From Hordeum vulgare subsp. vulgare (Eukaryota; Streptophyta; Magnoliopsida; Poales; Poaceae): a stretch of DNA of 64,000 nt. Numbering within the stretch: position 1 is the stretch's first letter; each line of letters begins with the position of its first letter. The notes under the pieces were generated by a model. It worked only from the letters and a program-made list of their open reading frames with translations, was not told the DNA's origin and searched no databases. Shown here piece after piece: positions 1 through 11,345 of this stretch. Where the stretch lies: positions 650,059,387 through 650,123,386 of the forward strand of contig NC_058519.1 in NCBI RefSeq assembly GCF_904849725.1. The letters are read 5' to 3'. The position numbers were made by a program, and so were the translations under genes.

Positions 1-1176
1 GAGTTAGCGCTACCCGAGGAGTAATTCTACATAATACAGGGGGGCCAGTGCTGATGGTGTTGGTCCCAAAAGGGCAGACTGCGGGGCCACCATGGGGAAA
101 CTCGAGGTTTGGTACCTGTAGGCTTTTCCATCCGTCGTGTCCTGAGAACGAGATACGCGGCTCCTATCGGGTACGTCAACACGTCGGGCGGCCTTGCTGG
201 AGTAGTTTTACCTTTGACGAGATATCTTGTGCATCGGGATTCCGGTGATGCTTTGGGTAATCTCAGAGTTGAGGTTTTCCACTAGGGAATCCGACGAGAT
301 CGCGAGCTTCGTGATTGAGGATTTCTATGCGGCTTGTGGTAATTTGTGATGGACTAGTTGGAGCACCCCTGCAGGGTTAAATCTTTCGGAAAGCCGTGCC
401 CGCGGTTATGTGGCAACGTGGAAACTTTGTTTAACACTGGTTCTAGATAACGTGAAGTTAACTTAATTAAAATATGCCAACTGTGTGCGTAACCGTGACT
501 GTCTCTTTCGTGAGTTCTTTCTTCGATCGAGGACACGGTGGGGTTATGTCTGACGTAGGTAGGTGTTCAGGATCATTCATTTGATCATCAGTAGTTCACG
601 TCTGTTATGCGTAGATCATCCCCCTCTTATTTCTTGTACTCGTAAGTTTAGCCACCACATATATGCTTAGCCGCTGCTGCAACCTCACCACTTAACCATG
701 CCTCACCCATTAAGCTTTGCTAGTCTTGATACCTTTGGAAATGAGATTGCTGAGTCCCCTGTGGCTCACAGATTACTACAACACCAGTTGCAGGTACAGG
801 TAAAGGTTACTTGACGCGAGCGCGTTGATTGTTCATTTGGAGTTGCTTCTTCTTCTTCTTCTTATTCGATCTAGGATGGGTTCCAGGCCGGCAGCCTGGG
901 ATAGCAAGGATGGACGTCGTTCTTATTTTTCTCGTTTGTTTTCGTCCGTAGTCGGACCCTGCTCTTACTCTTGATGATTATGTAATGTACTGATGTGACT
1001 CTGATGTAGCTTGTGGCGAGTGTAAGCCAATTCTATATATATATATATATATATATCTTCTTTTCAGTACATGTACTTGTAACGATATCCATTCTTGCGA
1101 CACGACGAGATGCGCTTCTATCCCTGACATGGCCTTCGTGCCAAATTGAGGATACGGTCGCATCTTGGGCGTGACA
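1..1176. mobile_element. Gypsy-like LTR retrotransposon edge (LTR fragment)
   Basis: The stretch has no credible coding frame and ends with GCATCTTGGGCGTGACA at 1176, where the sequence changes abruptly to a CT-rich tract. Read on the minus strand it would begin TGTCACGCCCAAGATGCGACC, which has the TG...CA form of an LTR edge and is a start I associate with abundant Triticeae Gypsy LTRs. It contains a short TTC run near 847 and an AT microsatellite at about 1034-1054. The other edge is outside the window, so LTR length, orientation and target duplication cannot be judged. The family name is not assigned. Confidence 0.6.
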
Positions 1177-1437
1177 TTCTTCTCCTCATTCTTCTCCTTC
1201 TTCTTATCCTCCTCCTTCTCTTCTTCTTCTTCTCTTCTTCTTCTTCTTCCTTCCTTTCATTTTTCCTCTTTCTTCTCCTCTTGTCCCCTTCTTCGGGCTA
1301 AATTAGCTAAGAATGCCTTTTCGGAGCTAATTATGTCATTTCGAGGATAATTAGCTAAGTACAGGTCATGTTTTATTAAATAGACCATTTTGGAGCTAGC
1401 TAAGCTAATTATGTCATTTAGGTGGAACCCTAGCTAA

Positions 1438-2505
1438 CTATAGGTCGTTATAATTGTGTGAAGGAGAACTTACCCACAACATTCGGATCACCATGTCCGC
1501 CCTCGTGTCGCACAAAACACCGTCGATCTCCACCTCCGGCGGGGCCGGGGGACCCAAGTAGTGCTCCCAGGTCATTCCTACCTCTCGCTCCCGACCGGGC
1601 AACGTAACAAACCCTAGGAAGTTTTTACGGCAAAGCACACCAAGGACGTTGTTGGGCTTGCAGACACCCTTGGCAACAATTCAACCCCTACAGTATGACA
1701 AATTAAAGCCAAAACATTAGATATTTGAGAAAACGCAAAGGCAAAAGGTTAAATAAGAGTAAATTAACTTACTTGTCCCCATTTGGCCTAATCGACCACC
1801 TCTGCTCGGGGTCGCCGGCACGAGCGGGAGCCCCGAACTACCACACTGGTAGACGGTAGCCCCCTCACCCAGCTCCTCGTCGCTACCAGCATGGCCACTT
1901 GGCTCAGCCCAGGTATCCCACTAGGTCTCTTGGGATGTACCCTCATCCCTGCTTTGCTCCGGAGTCGCCTGGAATGAAGCCTCTGGGACACGAGTCTCGT
2001 GGGTCGAAGGCTCGTCGACCTAAGGCTCGTCGACCCGAGGCTCATGAACCGGAGACCGTGTAGCCTCCACCTCAGACGAATCCACCCTAGAAGTCATGTG
2101 CTCAGGTGAATTAGCTTGGGGTGGTGGCGGAGACCGTGTAGCCTCCACCTCAGAAGGCGTGGCAGCCATCGCCCTACCTCTCCCGCGGCCACGTGTACCT
2201 TTAGTACAACATAAATACCAACATGCGTAATAAAATGTATATAAATACCAATATGCATACAACATGAGTACAACATAAATACCAACATGAATACAACGTG
2301 TACCTTTAGTACCTCTCCGCTTCGCGGGGGGTCAACCTCCTCTCACGGGGGGCGCTCCTTGCAGAGTAGAGAGCAACGCTCTCCGAAGAGGCGAGGCAGG
2401 AATGGAAGTACCCATCCCATCACCCGCCGACGAAGAAGGAGCCGCGGAGTGCTTTCGACCCTTTCCCACCAACTTTCAACACCTGTCATGACAAAGAGTA
2501 AATGA
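1438..2505 (-). pseudogene. second CACTA ORF (En/Spm-associated), remnant
   Basis: The minus strand of 1438-1690 reads LCKPNN-like then a GREREVGMTWEHYLGPP segment and a DMVIR motif. This is the kind of C-terminal exon I recall from the non-TNP2 gene of Triticeae CACTA elements. Upstream, 2020-2265 (-) gives a GRGRGR and proline-rich low-complexity frame. The pieces are in different frames and no clean splice chain was established. It sits 3' of the transposase on the same strand, as expected for the second En/Spm gene. The assignment rests on remembered motifs only. Confidence 0.35.
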
Positions 2506-2574
2506 AATTAGTACAACATAAATACCAACATGAGTAATAAAATTTATAAAATTTTGTTGAATACCTGACATGAA

Positions 2575-5500
2575 CTAATAACAATCATGCTCGTCTATAT
2601 ATGCTTCGGGGTCAATAAATGCATCATGATCATCACTATCATCAATAAATGCATCATCATCATTACTATCACGAAGAACATGTGGAAGGCCACCATTATG
2701 TAATCGGTCAAGATGTGACAGGTCATCCGCAGCAGTAACCTCTTCTTCTTCCAGCTCTTCCTGTTCGGGCTCAGGAGTTAAGACGGATTCACTGTCGTTG
2801 TCTACTTCAATGTTCTGGGGTGAAGTAGAGCGGTTCTTGAAACGTTTCTTGGACAAACGTGTTTCTTGGAAGAATTCTCCATCATATGTGTCTTGGTTAA
2901 TGTGAGGTTCGTAATCCTCTTCATTGAGGGTAGGTGGTCTAAAATGTGGTGGCACTTCATAAACGACATCCCAACCTTTGAGATTTGGATCAGTTTGGCA
3001 GGCCCACGGTAGATAGAAAACTTGTGTCGCCTGTTGAGCCGTAATATAGACATCGGGAACATCTAAGTGGGTGTTTTGGTTGATTTCGAATAGTCCTATA
3101 TGTTCATGAGTCCTTCTAGTCTCCCTCGGCTCAAACCAATAACATTTGAAGACTACGATGGTTGGTGGGTTTTCACCATAGAATAGAAGTTCATAAATTG
3201 CTTCAACTCTTCCATAATACTCGATGTCTCCTTCGCCGATAGCAGAGACAGAACAATTTGTAGTCTTTAGGTCGTGCATAGATAGCTCTTTGCCAAAGGT
3301 ACGAAAGTGATACCCGTTGATGTTGTATTTGTCAAATGAACGGACCTTATAGTCAAAACCATTAGTGACTTGTCTCAACTCGGCGTCCATAGACTCTGCA
3401 TCAGCCTACAAGTTTAATACGAAAGAATGGATGCATTAGCCGCAAATTAGACCAAGAAATCAAATGGGCCCTTAATGGTAATTAATTACCCGTTGTTTGA
3501 ACCAAGAGATGAAACCGGGATAGTCGCCTCCATGCTTTGCGAGAAGCTCATACTCTTCGACGGAATCCTTTTCGATGACCGCTCCATCCGAGAATTCGGT
3601 GACGTATCGACTATATCAAATATCCGGGAATAAGAGTAGTTCAAAGAAATTAGAAGTTGCGGAACAATAAATTACCGAGAACTTACTCGATGTACGGCCG
3701 CACTTATGTTAGGTTGGTGAAGATATACAAAGAAATGGTCCGCCATTCTTCGACATCCAACGATTTCCCTTTTGAAGCACCGGATGTTGCGAGCTTACCT
3801 TTGAATAGGTTAAGGTTGGATCGAACTTTTTTTGGATCGCCATCATTTTACCGAGGCTTCGGGTTATGCAAATGACGATTTTTGGCTTCGTAGTGTGTTG
3901 TCACGAAGTTTGCCGCCTCCTCAGTAATGAATGCCTCGGCCATCGATGCTTCAATTCTACGTTTATTTTTACACTTAGCTCGAAGCGTCTTCTGCATCCT
4001 CTCAGTAGAGTAGCACCATCGATTTTGAACGGGCCCCCCCATTCTTGCCTCGGTCGGGAGATGCAAAATCAAATGTTGCATTGGATTAAAGAAGCCCGGT
4101 GGAAAGATCTTTTCTAATTTGCAGATCAACTCCGGCGCCAACTCTTCCATTTCATCTAGCATGCCAGGCGATAGTTCTTTCGCACAAAGAGAACGGAAGA
4201 AATAGCTCAGCTATGCCAGTACTAGCCATTCATCCTCAGGGATAAAGCCACACAACATCACTGGCATTATCCGCTCAATCCATATGTGCCAATCATGACT
4301 CTTGAGCCCAAATATTTTCAATTTCTCAAGACTCGCTCCCCTCTTTAGATTCGCACCATACCCATCGGGGAACATCAACCGCATTTTCACCCACAATAGC
4401 ATTTCCCTCATAGTTGGCCTTTCAAGATTGAACCATGCCTTTGGCTTCGCTATGCTTTGCTTTCCTTTTCGTTGTCGCAAGTTTTGCAACGGTCTATCAC
4501 ATATAGCATCCATGTCGATTCTAGCCTTAGGATTATCTTTTGACTTCCCCTCTATGCCGAACAATGTACCAAAAATGGCATCTGCAATATTCTTTTCAGT
4601 GTGCATCACGTCGATGTTGTGTGGGCAAAGGAGGTCTTTGAAGTAAGGCAAATCCCATAAGCATGACTTGTGAGTCCAGGCGTGTTCCGTATTATACCCT
4701 TTGAAGTATCCTGGACGCAAAGGATCAGTCTCGAGAGCGTTTAACTGATCAAGGGTCTGTTGGCCTGTCAACGCAGCTGGTGCAGTGTTTTTGACAACTC
4801 TACCTTTGATGAAATTCTTCTTGTCTTTTCTGAACTTATGGTCAGGATCCAGGAATTGTCTATGCATGTCGAAGCAAGAATACTTGCGACCAGCCTGCAG
4901 CCAACGGAACTGAAGAGCTGCCTTGCATGTGGTGCACGGGAACCTTCCATGCACACACCAGCCAGCGGATAGCTCAAACGCCGGATAATCATGCGTCGAG
5001 TACATGTACCACACATGCATTTTGAAATTTGTTTTGGTAGCCGCGTCGTAGGTCTTGATCCCATTATCCTAGGCTTCTTGCAACTCATCCTTAAGCGGTT
5101 GCATGTACACATTCATATTCTTCCCCGGATAGTTGGGCCCTGGAATTATCAACGTCAGGAAAATGTTCTTTCTTTTCATAATCTCTCTGGGTGGCAAATT
5201 TAGTGGAATGACAAATACAGGCCAACAACTGTATTGTGCTGCCGTCATACCATACACATTGAACCCATCCGTGCTGATGGCAACTCTAGGTTGCCTTGGA
5301 TCTTCCGATTTATCCTTATGTAATGCATCGAAGTGCCTCCACGCAAAACCATCTGAAGTGTGTACCAACATCTTGTTCCCATCCGCATATAGTTCGGCTC
5401 TTTTGCCCAATTTGTGCCATGTCATCTGTCTGGCCGTTTCTTCGACCATGAAAAGACGTTGAAGTCTTGGTACGATTGGCAGATACCGAAGAACACTAAT

Positions 5501-6237
5501 GGGGATTTTGGTCTGATTCTTCTCACCCGTACCGTTGTCTACCACAATATACCTAGAAGAATTGCAAATGGGGCAATAGTTCAAGGCCGCATACTCAAGC
5601 CTGAATAAGGCACATCCATTCTCACAGGATGTATCTTCTCATAGGGCATCTTAAGTACACGGAGGATTTTCTCTGACTGGTACAGGTTTGCAGTCAGTAC
5701 ATGGCCTTTGGGTAGAAAGCGTCCAAATATCGTCATCATCGCGTCGTAGCATTCTCTGCCTAGGTTGAATTGAGCCTTCAGAGCCATTACTTGCGCGATG
5801 GCATCCATCTGACAAAACTCAGTCTGCTCGTGGAGAGGACGTTTTGAAGACTCCAACATTTCACAGAAGGCCTTTGCAGATTCCTCCATCTCATCGTCCG
5901 AATCCCGAGCATCATCAAAGTCTTGCACCATGTCTTCAATCCCGGTACCATGCTCGTCGGTGCGACGACGAATTACCTCTGCTCTGGCACGTTGGTCAGA
6001 CTCACCATGAAAATTCCACACCGTATAATTAGGCGTAAAACCCCACTTCTGCAGGTGTTTACCCATTTCAAACTCTGTCTGCTTTTTCCAGTTGTCGCAG
6101 TTGGGACACGGGCACCATGTTTTTTGCTGGCCATTTGCAAATGCGGCTCTCACAAACCCCCTGGTTTTTGTTAACCATTCATGGGTCATGTCTTTCTGAC
6201 TAGGGTGACCAGTGTACATCCAAGCACGATCACTCAT
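2575..6237 (-). pseudogene. TNP2-like CACTA transposase, disrupted
   Basis: Reading down the minus strand, 6237-5581 begins MSDRAWMYTGH and matches the transposase-associated domain with CPCPNC. 5584-5069 (CPICNSSRY) and 5020-4211 match the TNP2 transposase core. 4162-3848 matches DUF4218 (MLDEMEELAPEL). 3390-2575 matches the DUF4216-type C-terminus (GYHFRTFGKEL), separated by what look like introns near 3400-3490 and 3620-3650. The frame is broken by a one-base loss near 5627, where CENGCALF continues in another frame. In-frame stops lie near 5066, 4211, 3848 and about 3704. The order and strand agree with the CACTA terminus at 8444. It should not make active transposase. Confidence 0.9.
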
Positions 6238-6371
6238 GTTGCCTAGCTACCTATGGGGGCACAAGAAATAAATATATAATTCATCATCTATATTCATACG
6301 CTAATCAAGTTTGTCAGTTTTATTACATCCATGCAACCTACATGCTAATAGGTAAAGATAGGTCCTAGTCC

Positions 6372-6590
6372 CACCCGAGTATGTGTAGATTGGGTTCGTT
6401 TTCCCATGCTCTGCTCCAGATGCGACGCAGAAATCCGGCAGCACCTCCCCGCTGTTCTCCTGATACACGTCTCGGCAATAAGCAGAAAGGATGTGTACCT
6501 GGATAACAACAGGGGAGGCACTGACGAAATTCCGCATCGGATTCAGAGCACAGCATACGGGAAAACAAACCGAATCTACACATACTCGGG
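6372..6590. repeat. Long imperfect inverted repeat in CACTA 5' leader
   Basis: About 100 bp from 6372 (CCGAGTATGTGTAGATT...) reappears as its reverse complement at about 6492-6590, including a shared CGTTTTCCC-type core and TGTGTACC stretches, with roughly four in five bases matching by eye. It lies just upstream of the transposase start on the minus strand, so a transcript of the leader could fold into a long hairpin. Confidence 0.6.
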
Positions 6591-6613
6591 CTGTCCATGG
6601 ATAATGTTGGACA

Positions 6614-6682
6614 ATTCGAAAGGATGCCGGTTATAAATATGCAAAGAAATGCATATTTATAGATGTCGCCCTTTCGAACGGG
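6614..6682. repeat. Palindrome with 12 bp perfect arms
   Basis: TATAAATATGCA at 6632-6643 is matched perfectly by TGCATATTTATA at 6650-6661 around the loop AAGAAA. Outer arms TTCGAAAGG extend the symmetry to about 6614-6682. It sits upstream of the CACTA transposase leader and contains a TATAAATA element on each strand, so it may include the promoter. Confidence 0.6.
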
Positions 6683-7031
6683 AGACGCATACTGGTCACG
6701 CATACTCATGATTGAAGAAACCTATAGCTAGCAAGTTTCATCGGCATGAAGACCGAGACAGAACAAATTAAGGGGGTAGGAGGAGAAGTCATTTGTGCTC
6801 ACCAACAAACGCAAGGGCGGAGCTCGTCCAACGCATGTGGAGGTCGTCGAACAACTGTACATTGAAATTCACACGATCAACACAAATATGATGTTTTTAT
6901 AATTAAAATAATCGGAAAATATGTGACCTAACTCATAATTTACAAAACTATGACCACGTGGGCCTCTAGAAGGCCGAAAAGCACCTTCTCGTTCAACAGT
7001 AAGTAGAAGAGGTGTCTGGGGTCGGGGCTTA

Positions 7032-7560
7032 GTGGCGTCGAGGGTCGGTGATGTCGGGTGTCAATGGTCGGGAGTCGGGTTAAATGCGTCGATGGTCGGG
7101 GGTCAGTGCCGTCGGGGGTCGAGGGTCACTAGCGTCGGGGGTTGGGGTCTTTTCGATCGACAAGAGGCTAAAGAGGTGTCGGGGGCCCTGGGTTGGGGGT
7201 TAGTGGCGTCGGGGGTCGGGGGTCGGGGGTCGAGGGTCAGTGCGTCGGGGGTCGGGGGTCAGTGGTGTCGGGCATCGGGGGTCGGGAGTCGGGGGTCGGG
7301 GGTAAGTGGTGTCGGGCGTCGGGAGTTGGGGGTCGGGGGTCAGTGGTGTCAGGCGTCGGGGGTCGGGAGTCGGGTGTCAGTGGCGTCGGGGGTCGGGGGT
7401 CGAGGGTCGGGGGTTGGTGGCGTCGGGCGTCGAGGGTTGGTGGCGTCGGGCGTCGGGGGTCGGGAGTCGGGTGTCGGGGGTTGGGGGTCGGGGGTCGAGG
7501 GTCGGGGCTTGGTGGCATCGGGCGTCGGGGGTCGTAGGCGGGGGTCGGGGGTCGGGTCCT
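7032..7560. repeat. GGGGTCG-type G-rich minisatellite
   Basis: Over 500 bp of the plus strand are built from short variants of GTCGGGGGTCGGGGGTC and GTGGCGTCGGGCGTCG. It gives long artificial open frames on both strands (Gly/Ser/Arg or Pro-rich) that are not genes. Runs of four to five G at short spacing give strong G-quadruplex potential. It lies between the transposase leader and the 5' terminus of the CACTA element. Confidence 0.85.
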
Positions 7561-7564
7561 TTTC

Positions 7565-8110
7565 TTTCTTCTTCTCCTCTCTCCTCTTTTTCTTCTTCTT
7601 CTTCTTCTTCTTCTTCTTCTTCTTCTTTCTCCTCCTCCTCCTCCTCTTCTAACAGTAACCTAATTAACACTAAACTAATAGTAACCTAATTAACCTAAAC
7701 TAACAATAACCTAATTAACATTAAACTAATAGTAACCTAATTAACCTAAACTAACATTAACCTAATTAACACTGACACTAACCTAAACTAACAGATGCAA
7801 TGAAATGAAAAAAAGAAAAAAAATGAAAGAAAATGAACTCACCAGGGAGGAGGTGTGGTGGTGGGGGAGGAGGGCCGCGGGGAGGGTGTCCGCGGGGAGG
7901 GGGTGGCCGCAGGGATGGGTGGCCGCGGGGAGGGGCCGGGGTGGCCGCGGGGATGGGGTGGTCGCGGGGAGGGGGTGGCCGCGGGGAGGGGAGCGCCGCG
8001 GGGAGGGGGTCGCCGGTGGGAGCGAGGCGGGGCGGGGGCGGGGGCGAGTGACAGTGAGCGCGAGGGGGAGAGAGAGACAGTGTGGGGGGAGAGACAGTGA
8101 GCTCGAGGGG
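7565..8110. repeat. CTT tract, AT-rich repeats and GC-rich minisatellite
   Basis: Three low-complexity blocks follow one another: a (CTT/CTC)n run to about 7650, about 140 bp of TAACCTAATTAAC-type repeats to 7795, then a GGCCGCGGGGAGGGG-type array (about 7840-8050) leading to GA-rich sequence. All belong to the 5' subterminal part of the CACTA element. No gene is present. Confidence 0.75.
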
Positions 8111-8119
8111 GAGTAGACG

Positions 8120-8435
8120 GCCGTTACACGGTCGGCCCCTTTGCCGTCCGCCCCCTGACGGCAAAGGGCCCCACGGCAGACGGCAAAGGCCGACACATGG
8201 CAAAGTTAGCCTTTCGTCGGACATGGCAAGCATGGGACCCACCCGTGCTCTTTGCCGTCTGCCCTTGGTCCCTTTGCCGTCCGCTGGCAGGCGGCAAAGG
8301 GCTGACACATGGCAAATAGTATTTTTGCCATCAGTCAGCCCTTTGGCGTCCGCCTTGTGTCAACTGACGGCAAAGAGGTTCTTTGCCATCAGCCAGCTGA
8401 CGGCAAAGACCTGGCTGACGGCAAAGAACTGGATT
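8120..8435. repeat. CACTA subterminal repeats (TTTGCCGTC)
   Basis: The motif TTTGCCGTC or its complement GACGGCAAAG occurs many times in both orientations, the usual layout of TNPA-type binding sites next to a CACTA terminus. It ends nine bases before the terminal CACTACTGG (minus strand). Confidence 0.85.
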
Positions 8436-8444
8436 CCAGTAGTG

Positions 8445-8729
8445 ACTTCAGCAATACAAAATAACCAGAAAATAACAAGGCAGAATTATGTAATAAACAT
8501 GAAATGACAGTGATGTAATAAACAAGCAATGACAGTGTTGTAACAAGCCAGAATCTTTTAGCTAAACTAGGAATGACAGTGCTGTAATAAACAATGACAG
8601 TCTGAATATTTGAGCTAAACAAACAATGGCAGTGATGTAGTAAACACTGACAGTCTGAATCTTTTGAGCCAGATAGAAAAAACAGAAGCAACTTCATGCA
8701 TGTCTAACACTAAAGAAGATAGAACTAAC
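8445..8729. repeat. AATGACAGTGATGTAATAAAC tandem-like repeats
   Basis: Four or five diverged copies of a roughly 40-60 bp unit carrying AATGACAGTG and GTAATAAACAA lie in what would be the intron after the second exon of the GRF-like fragment. No coding sequence is visible. Confidence 0.5.
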
Positions 8730-9037
8730 CGGCTGAGCACACACTAAAAATCTTCTCCCTATCTCAAATCCTTCGAATGCTACGCGACGCTCACGCGGCA
8801 GCCCATGCTCCAAGCAAACATCCAGGGCAGAATTCTCGATGCCCATGTAGTCTTCGTCGTCGATGCTAGCAGGGATCTAAAGAAGAACCAAGAAACAGAG
8901 ATAAATCCCCAATGTGAAGAAACTGAAACCCTAAACCTAACCCTAGCTCTACAAATTACCCGGTACATCATGTCGTCCGAGGAAGAGCTGATGTCCAGGC
9001 TCGATAGGTCATTGCTACTCTCATCCTCGTAAACCAT
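8730..9037 (-). pseudogene. 5' exons of a GRF-like zinc-finger family gene
   Basis: Exon 1 (9037-8960) encodes MVYEDESSNDLSSLDI and ends MMYR with a GT donor. Exon 2 (8876-8730) starts after TTTAG and encodes IPASIDDEDYMGIENS, then ALDVCLEHGLPRERRVAFEG and GRRFLVCAQP before a GT donor. Both exons are in phase 0. The GRRFxxC segment is how the GRF-type zinc finger starts in a large wheat family I recall. The rest of the finger and the coiled-coil C-terminus are missing, because the sequence beyond about 8445 belongs to another CACTA element. It is transcribed away from the zf-XS gene, with about 340 bp between the two ATGs. It is a truncated fragment. Confidence 0.6.
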
Positions 9038-9599
9038 GGCGTGGTGGAGGTGGTGGCGGCCGACGAGCTTCGGCGACGAGGGGGGCAGAGCGTGAGCAGA
9101 GTAGACTGGCTCGGTCGACTAGGTTCGAGCGAGACACAAAGACCGACCGAACCGGTTCGTGCCGACCAGGTTCGAGCGGGCCATTTGTTTTTTTAAGGTG
9201 TCTATGCCATTTGTTTTTTTTGTAAGATGTCCCGGACGGCATGTGGCGGACGGGACGTTGCAGGAACTGTCACATCGTGTAAAGAGTGAACTGCCACTTC
9301 GTCTCCCTCGTCGCCTCGTCTCCCACTTTGTCTCCCTCGTCGCACCGTCTCCCTCGTCGCCTCGTCTCCCACACCCAATGGAGAGCGCTCGTCGCGCCGT
9401 GGCCGTTGTGGATCTGCTTGAGGTGCCGAAGCAGCAGGAGGACACGACCGCAACCGCTCTCGCCGCCGCTGCGGAACTTGAGAAGGAGGTGCATGTGCTG
9501 AAGCATGAGGACACGACCGCAACCGCTGTCGCCGCTGCGGATCTTAAGGAGGTGCCGAAGCAGGAGGACACGACCTCGAGCGGTGCTGCCGACGATGAG

Positions 9600-10199
9600 G
9601 TGGGTTTTTCAGATAGGGTTTTCTGGTTTTTTTATAGTTGATTCGTGCTTAAATGCTACATATATTTATTGAGACTTGGATTTCTTTAATTTCAATCTTG
9701 ATTTGTGCATGTGGATGTGGTAATGCTTTCTGTTCCCCTGCTTTCATAGTTATCGTTGATAAGCAGGAGATTTAGCATATATTCAGAGAGCAGAACACAC
9801 TCTGCTTTTGCATGTGTTGGCGAACTTTTGCATTTTGTTGGCTTGAATCAACGGAATCTTTCTCTTATTAGTAAAGATTTCACCTAAGTCATGTGCTTGA
9901 TATATACGAACACCCATTCCTAAATTTCGCCTAGGTCTGCCCCCTCTCTTGCATTTTATTGGGATTATTAGTAAGGATTTAATAAGAGTTAGGTTTTGAA
10001 TTGGGATCTTGATTGTTGCATGTGCTTAGATTTTATTATGTGCCGGATATGTTGATAGATTTGTAGTGGTTATCCCCTCACCAGGGCACGACAGGGGCTG
10101 AGCAGCCCAATAGTGCAATGTTCTGCTATATAAAATGCAGAACACAGAGAATCATCTTATGCAAACAGATAAGAAAAGATAATGAAGTGATACTTATAA
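9600..10199 (+). other. Intron 1 of the zf-XS fragment, 5' part
   Basis: AT-rich sequence after the donor at 9600, without coding signs. It leads into the captured DA1-like exons. Confidence 0.5.
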
Positions 10200-10640
10200 A
10201 TTGCTTGCAGACATCACATTTTGGATGAAAGCGCTCCTTGTAACAAGTTTTATGGTATGGATGGTTTCCTGACATGGAGAACTGCATGTTTTTGTTGGCA
10301 AAGTCAATACCAATGCAACTGCTTAATTAGTACACAAAACAACAAAGAGCTATCTCATAGTCATATATTGGCTGATTACAAGCATGGCAGCAAAAGCACT
10401 CTGGATGCCAAACAACTCCCATGCAACTAAGAAAACGTCCATGGCCAATTTCATTGTGCCATCCAGCACATGTCCTGACAAAAGAAGTGTATACATAACA
10501 TATAGTTACAGAGTACAGTTTGATTTTTTGAAAGGACATTTAAATCTTTGTTGAAGGATCGAAAGCTTGTATAAGTGAAATGCACAAAGGACAGACCCAG
10601 TGCGGATAATAGGGTGGCTGATGCAGCAGCACTATGAATG
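10200..10640 (-). pseudogene. DA1-type LIM-domain exons captured in an intron
   Basis: On the minus strand an exon from 10474 (after TTTTGTCAG) to 10354 encodes TCAGWHNEIGHGRFLSCMG then VVWHPECFCCHACNQPIYDYE. A second exon, 10281 to about 10203, encodes FSMSGNHPYHKTCYKERFHP and KCDVCKQFI. Together these are the LIM region of plant DA1 ubiquitin-activated peptidases, which limit organ size. The second zinc ligand, normally Cys in CAGC, is Trp here, and the donor after YDYE reads AT instead of GT. The peptidase domain is absent. Introns are kept, so the capture was at DNA level. It lies antisense inside intron 1 of the zf-XS fragment. Confidence 0.8.
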
Positions 10641-11345
10641 TAATTAGAAGCACATTGTTGAATGCTTGACCTTTTGAATACTGTGTTACATAGTTTGTAC
10701 TAATCGAATTACTTATATTGTAGGAAAAGGAAGCTGCATGCATGAAGAGGAAGCTCACCAAGACTGGGTTCAAGAGCCCGTATGACTCTGACTACGACGA
10801 TGACGAACCGTATGAGGTAATCCCAACTATTTTAGTTCAGCGTAAGCACTATATGAATGCATGTTGGTGGGCTTTCTAATGAAATTGATGTAGAGAGTGT
10901 TTTAATGTTCTTTGTTTAATTAGATTACTGTACATGACTTTTTTCTTTGTTTGTTCATTAAAATTTGGTAAATGGGAATTATCTGATGTTTGTTCATTGC
11001 ATCATTCTGAATCAGAAGTGTGTGTTCTGGCTCCATAATGCCTATATGAATGCATAATGTGTGCGCAATTAATTTGTGTGTGCAGTATAACTCTAGAGAT
11101 GACGTGGAGGACGGCAACAAAGAGTCCTTCATTGAGAAGGAAGCCCAGAAGATCAGGGAGAAGGGGAAGGCGCGTACTTCAGGAGGGGAATGTTCAAATG
11201 CCCATACTGCACCACAAAGCCAAAGCCCAGGGATGGGATTTATGAACACCTTATGTCGCATGCACACGGTTTATCGAGGAGTGCTTAAGACATCAAGACC
11301 AGGGCAGAGCATGCAGCCCTCCTGAAGGCTCTAGGTCCCATTTAG

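Larger units (their letters stand above)
1177..8444 (-). mobile_element. CACTA (En/Spm) DNA transposon, minus strand, left end cut
   Basis: The right edge, read on the minus strand, is CACTACTGGAATCCAGTTC starting at 8444, a canonical CACTA terminus. It is followed by a subterminal array of TTTGCCGTC/GACGGCAAAG motifs (about 8120-8435). Inside lie a TNP2-type transposase pseudogene, a second En/Spm ORF remnant, a long hairpin and GC-rich minisatellites. No matching terminus is seen on the left: the body runs straight into the LTR edge at 1176, so the 3' part was probably displaced by that retrotransposon. The element is autonomous in type but too mutated to be active. Confidence 0.88.
9378..11345 (+). 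pseudogene. zf-XS domain protein fragment, three exons
   Basis: Exon 1 (9378-9599) starts MESARRAVAVVDLLEVPKQQ and ends at GAG before GTGGGT. Exon 2 (10724-10816) encodes EKEAACMKRKLTKTGFKSPY with a DSDYDDDEPYE tail. Exon 3 (from 11086) encodes YNSRDDVEDGNKESFIEKE. All junctions are AG/GT and phase 0. Near 11175 the frame must shift to reach YFRRGMFKCPYCTTKPKPRD and HLMSHAHGLSRSA, which is the zf-XS zinc finger (CPYC...H...H) of SGS3/IDN2-like RNA-silencing proteins. A TAA follows SRSA at about 11287. No XS domain follows. One frameshift and one stop make it a pseudogene. It lies inside the Caspar-type CACTA. Confidence 0.72.

Noticed and set aside
48..248. Short frame at the start of the window
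   Set aside because: It lies in LTR-like sequence with no protein similarity.
1165..1350. Ser/Leu/Phe-rich open frame
   Set aside because: It is the translation of a CT-rich low-complexity tract at the edge of the CACTA remnant.
7032..7689. Long Gly/Ser/Arg frames on both strands
   Set aside because: They arise from the GGGGTCG minisatellite and CTT run; no start context, codon bias or family match.
7778..8308. Pro/Arg-rich frames antisense to each other
   Set aside because: Products of the GC-rich CACTA subterminal array.
8120..8435. CRISPR-like spaced repeats
   Set aside because: Motifs occur in both orientations with irregular spacing beside a CACTA terminus, in plant DNA.
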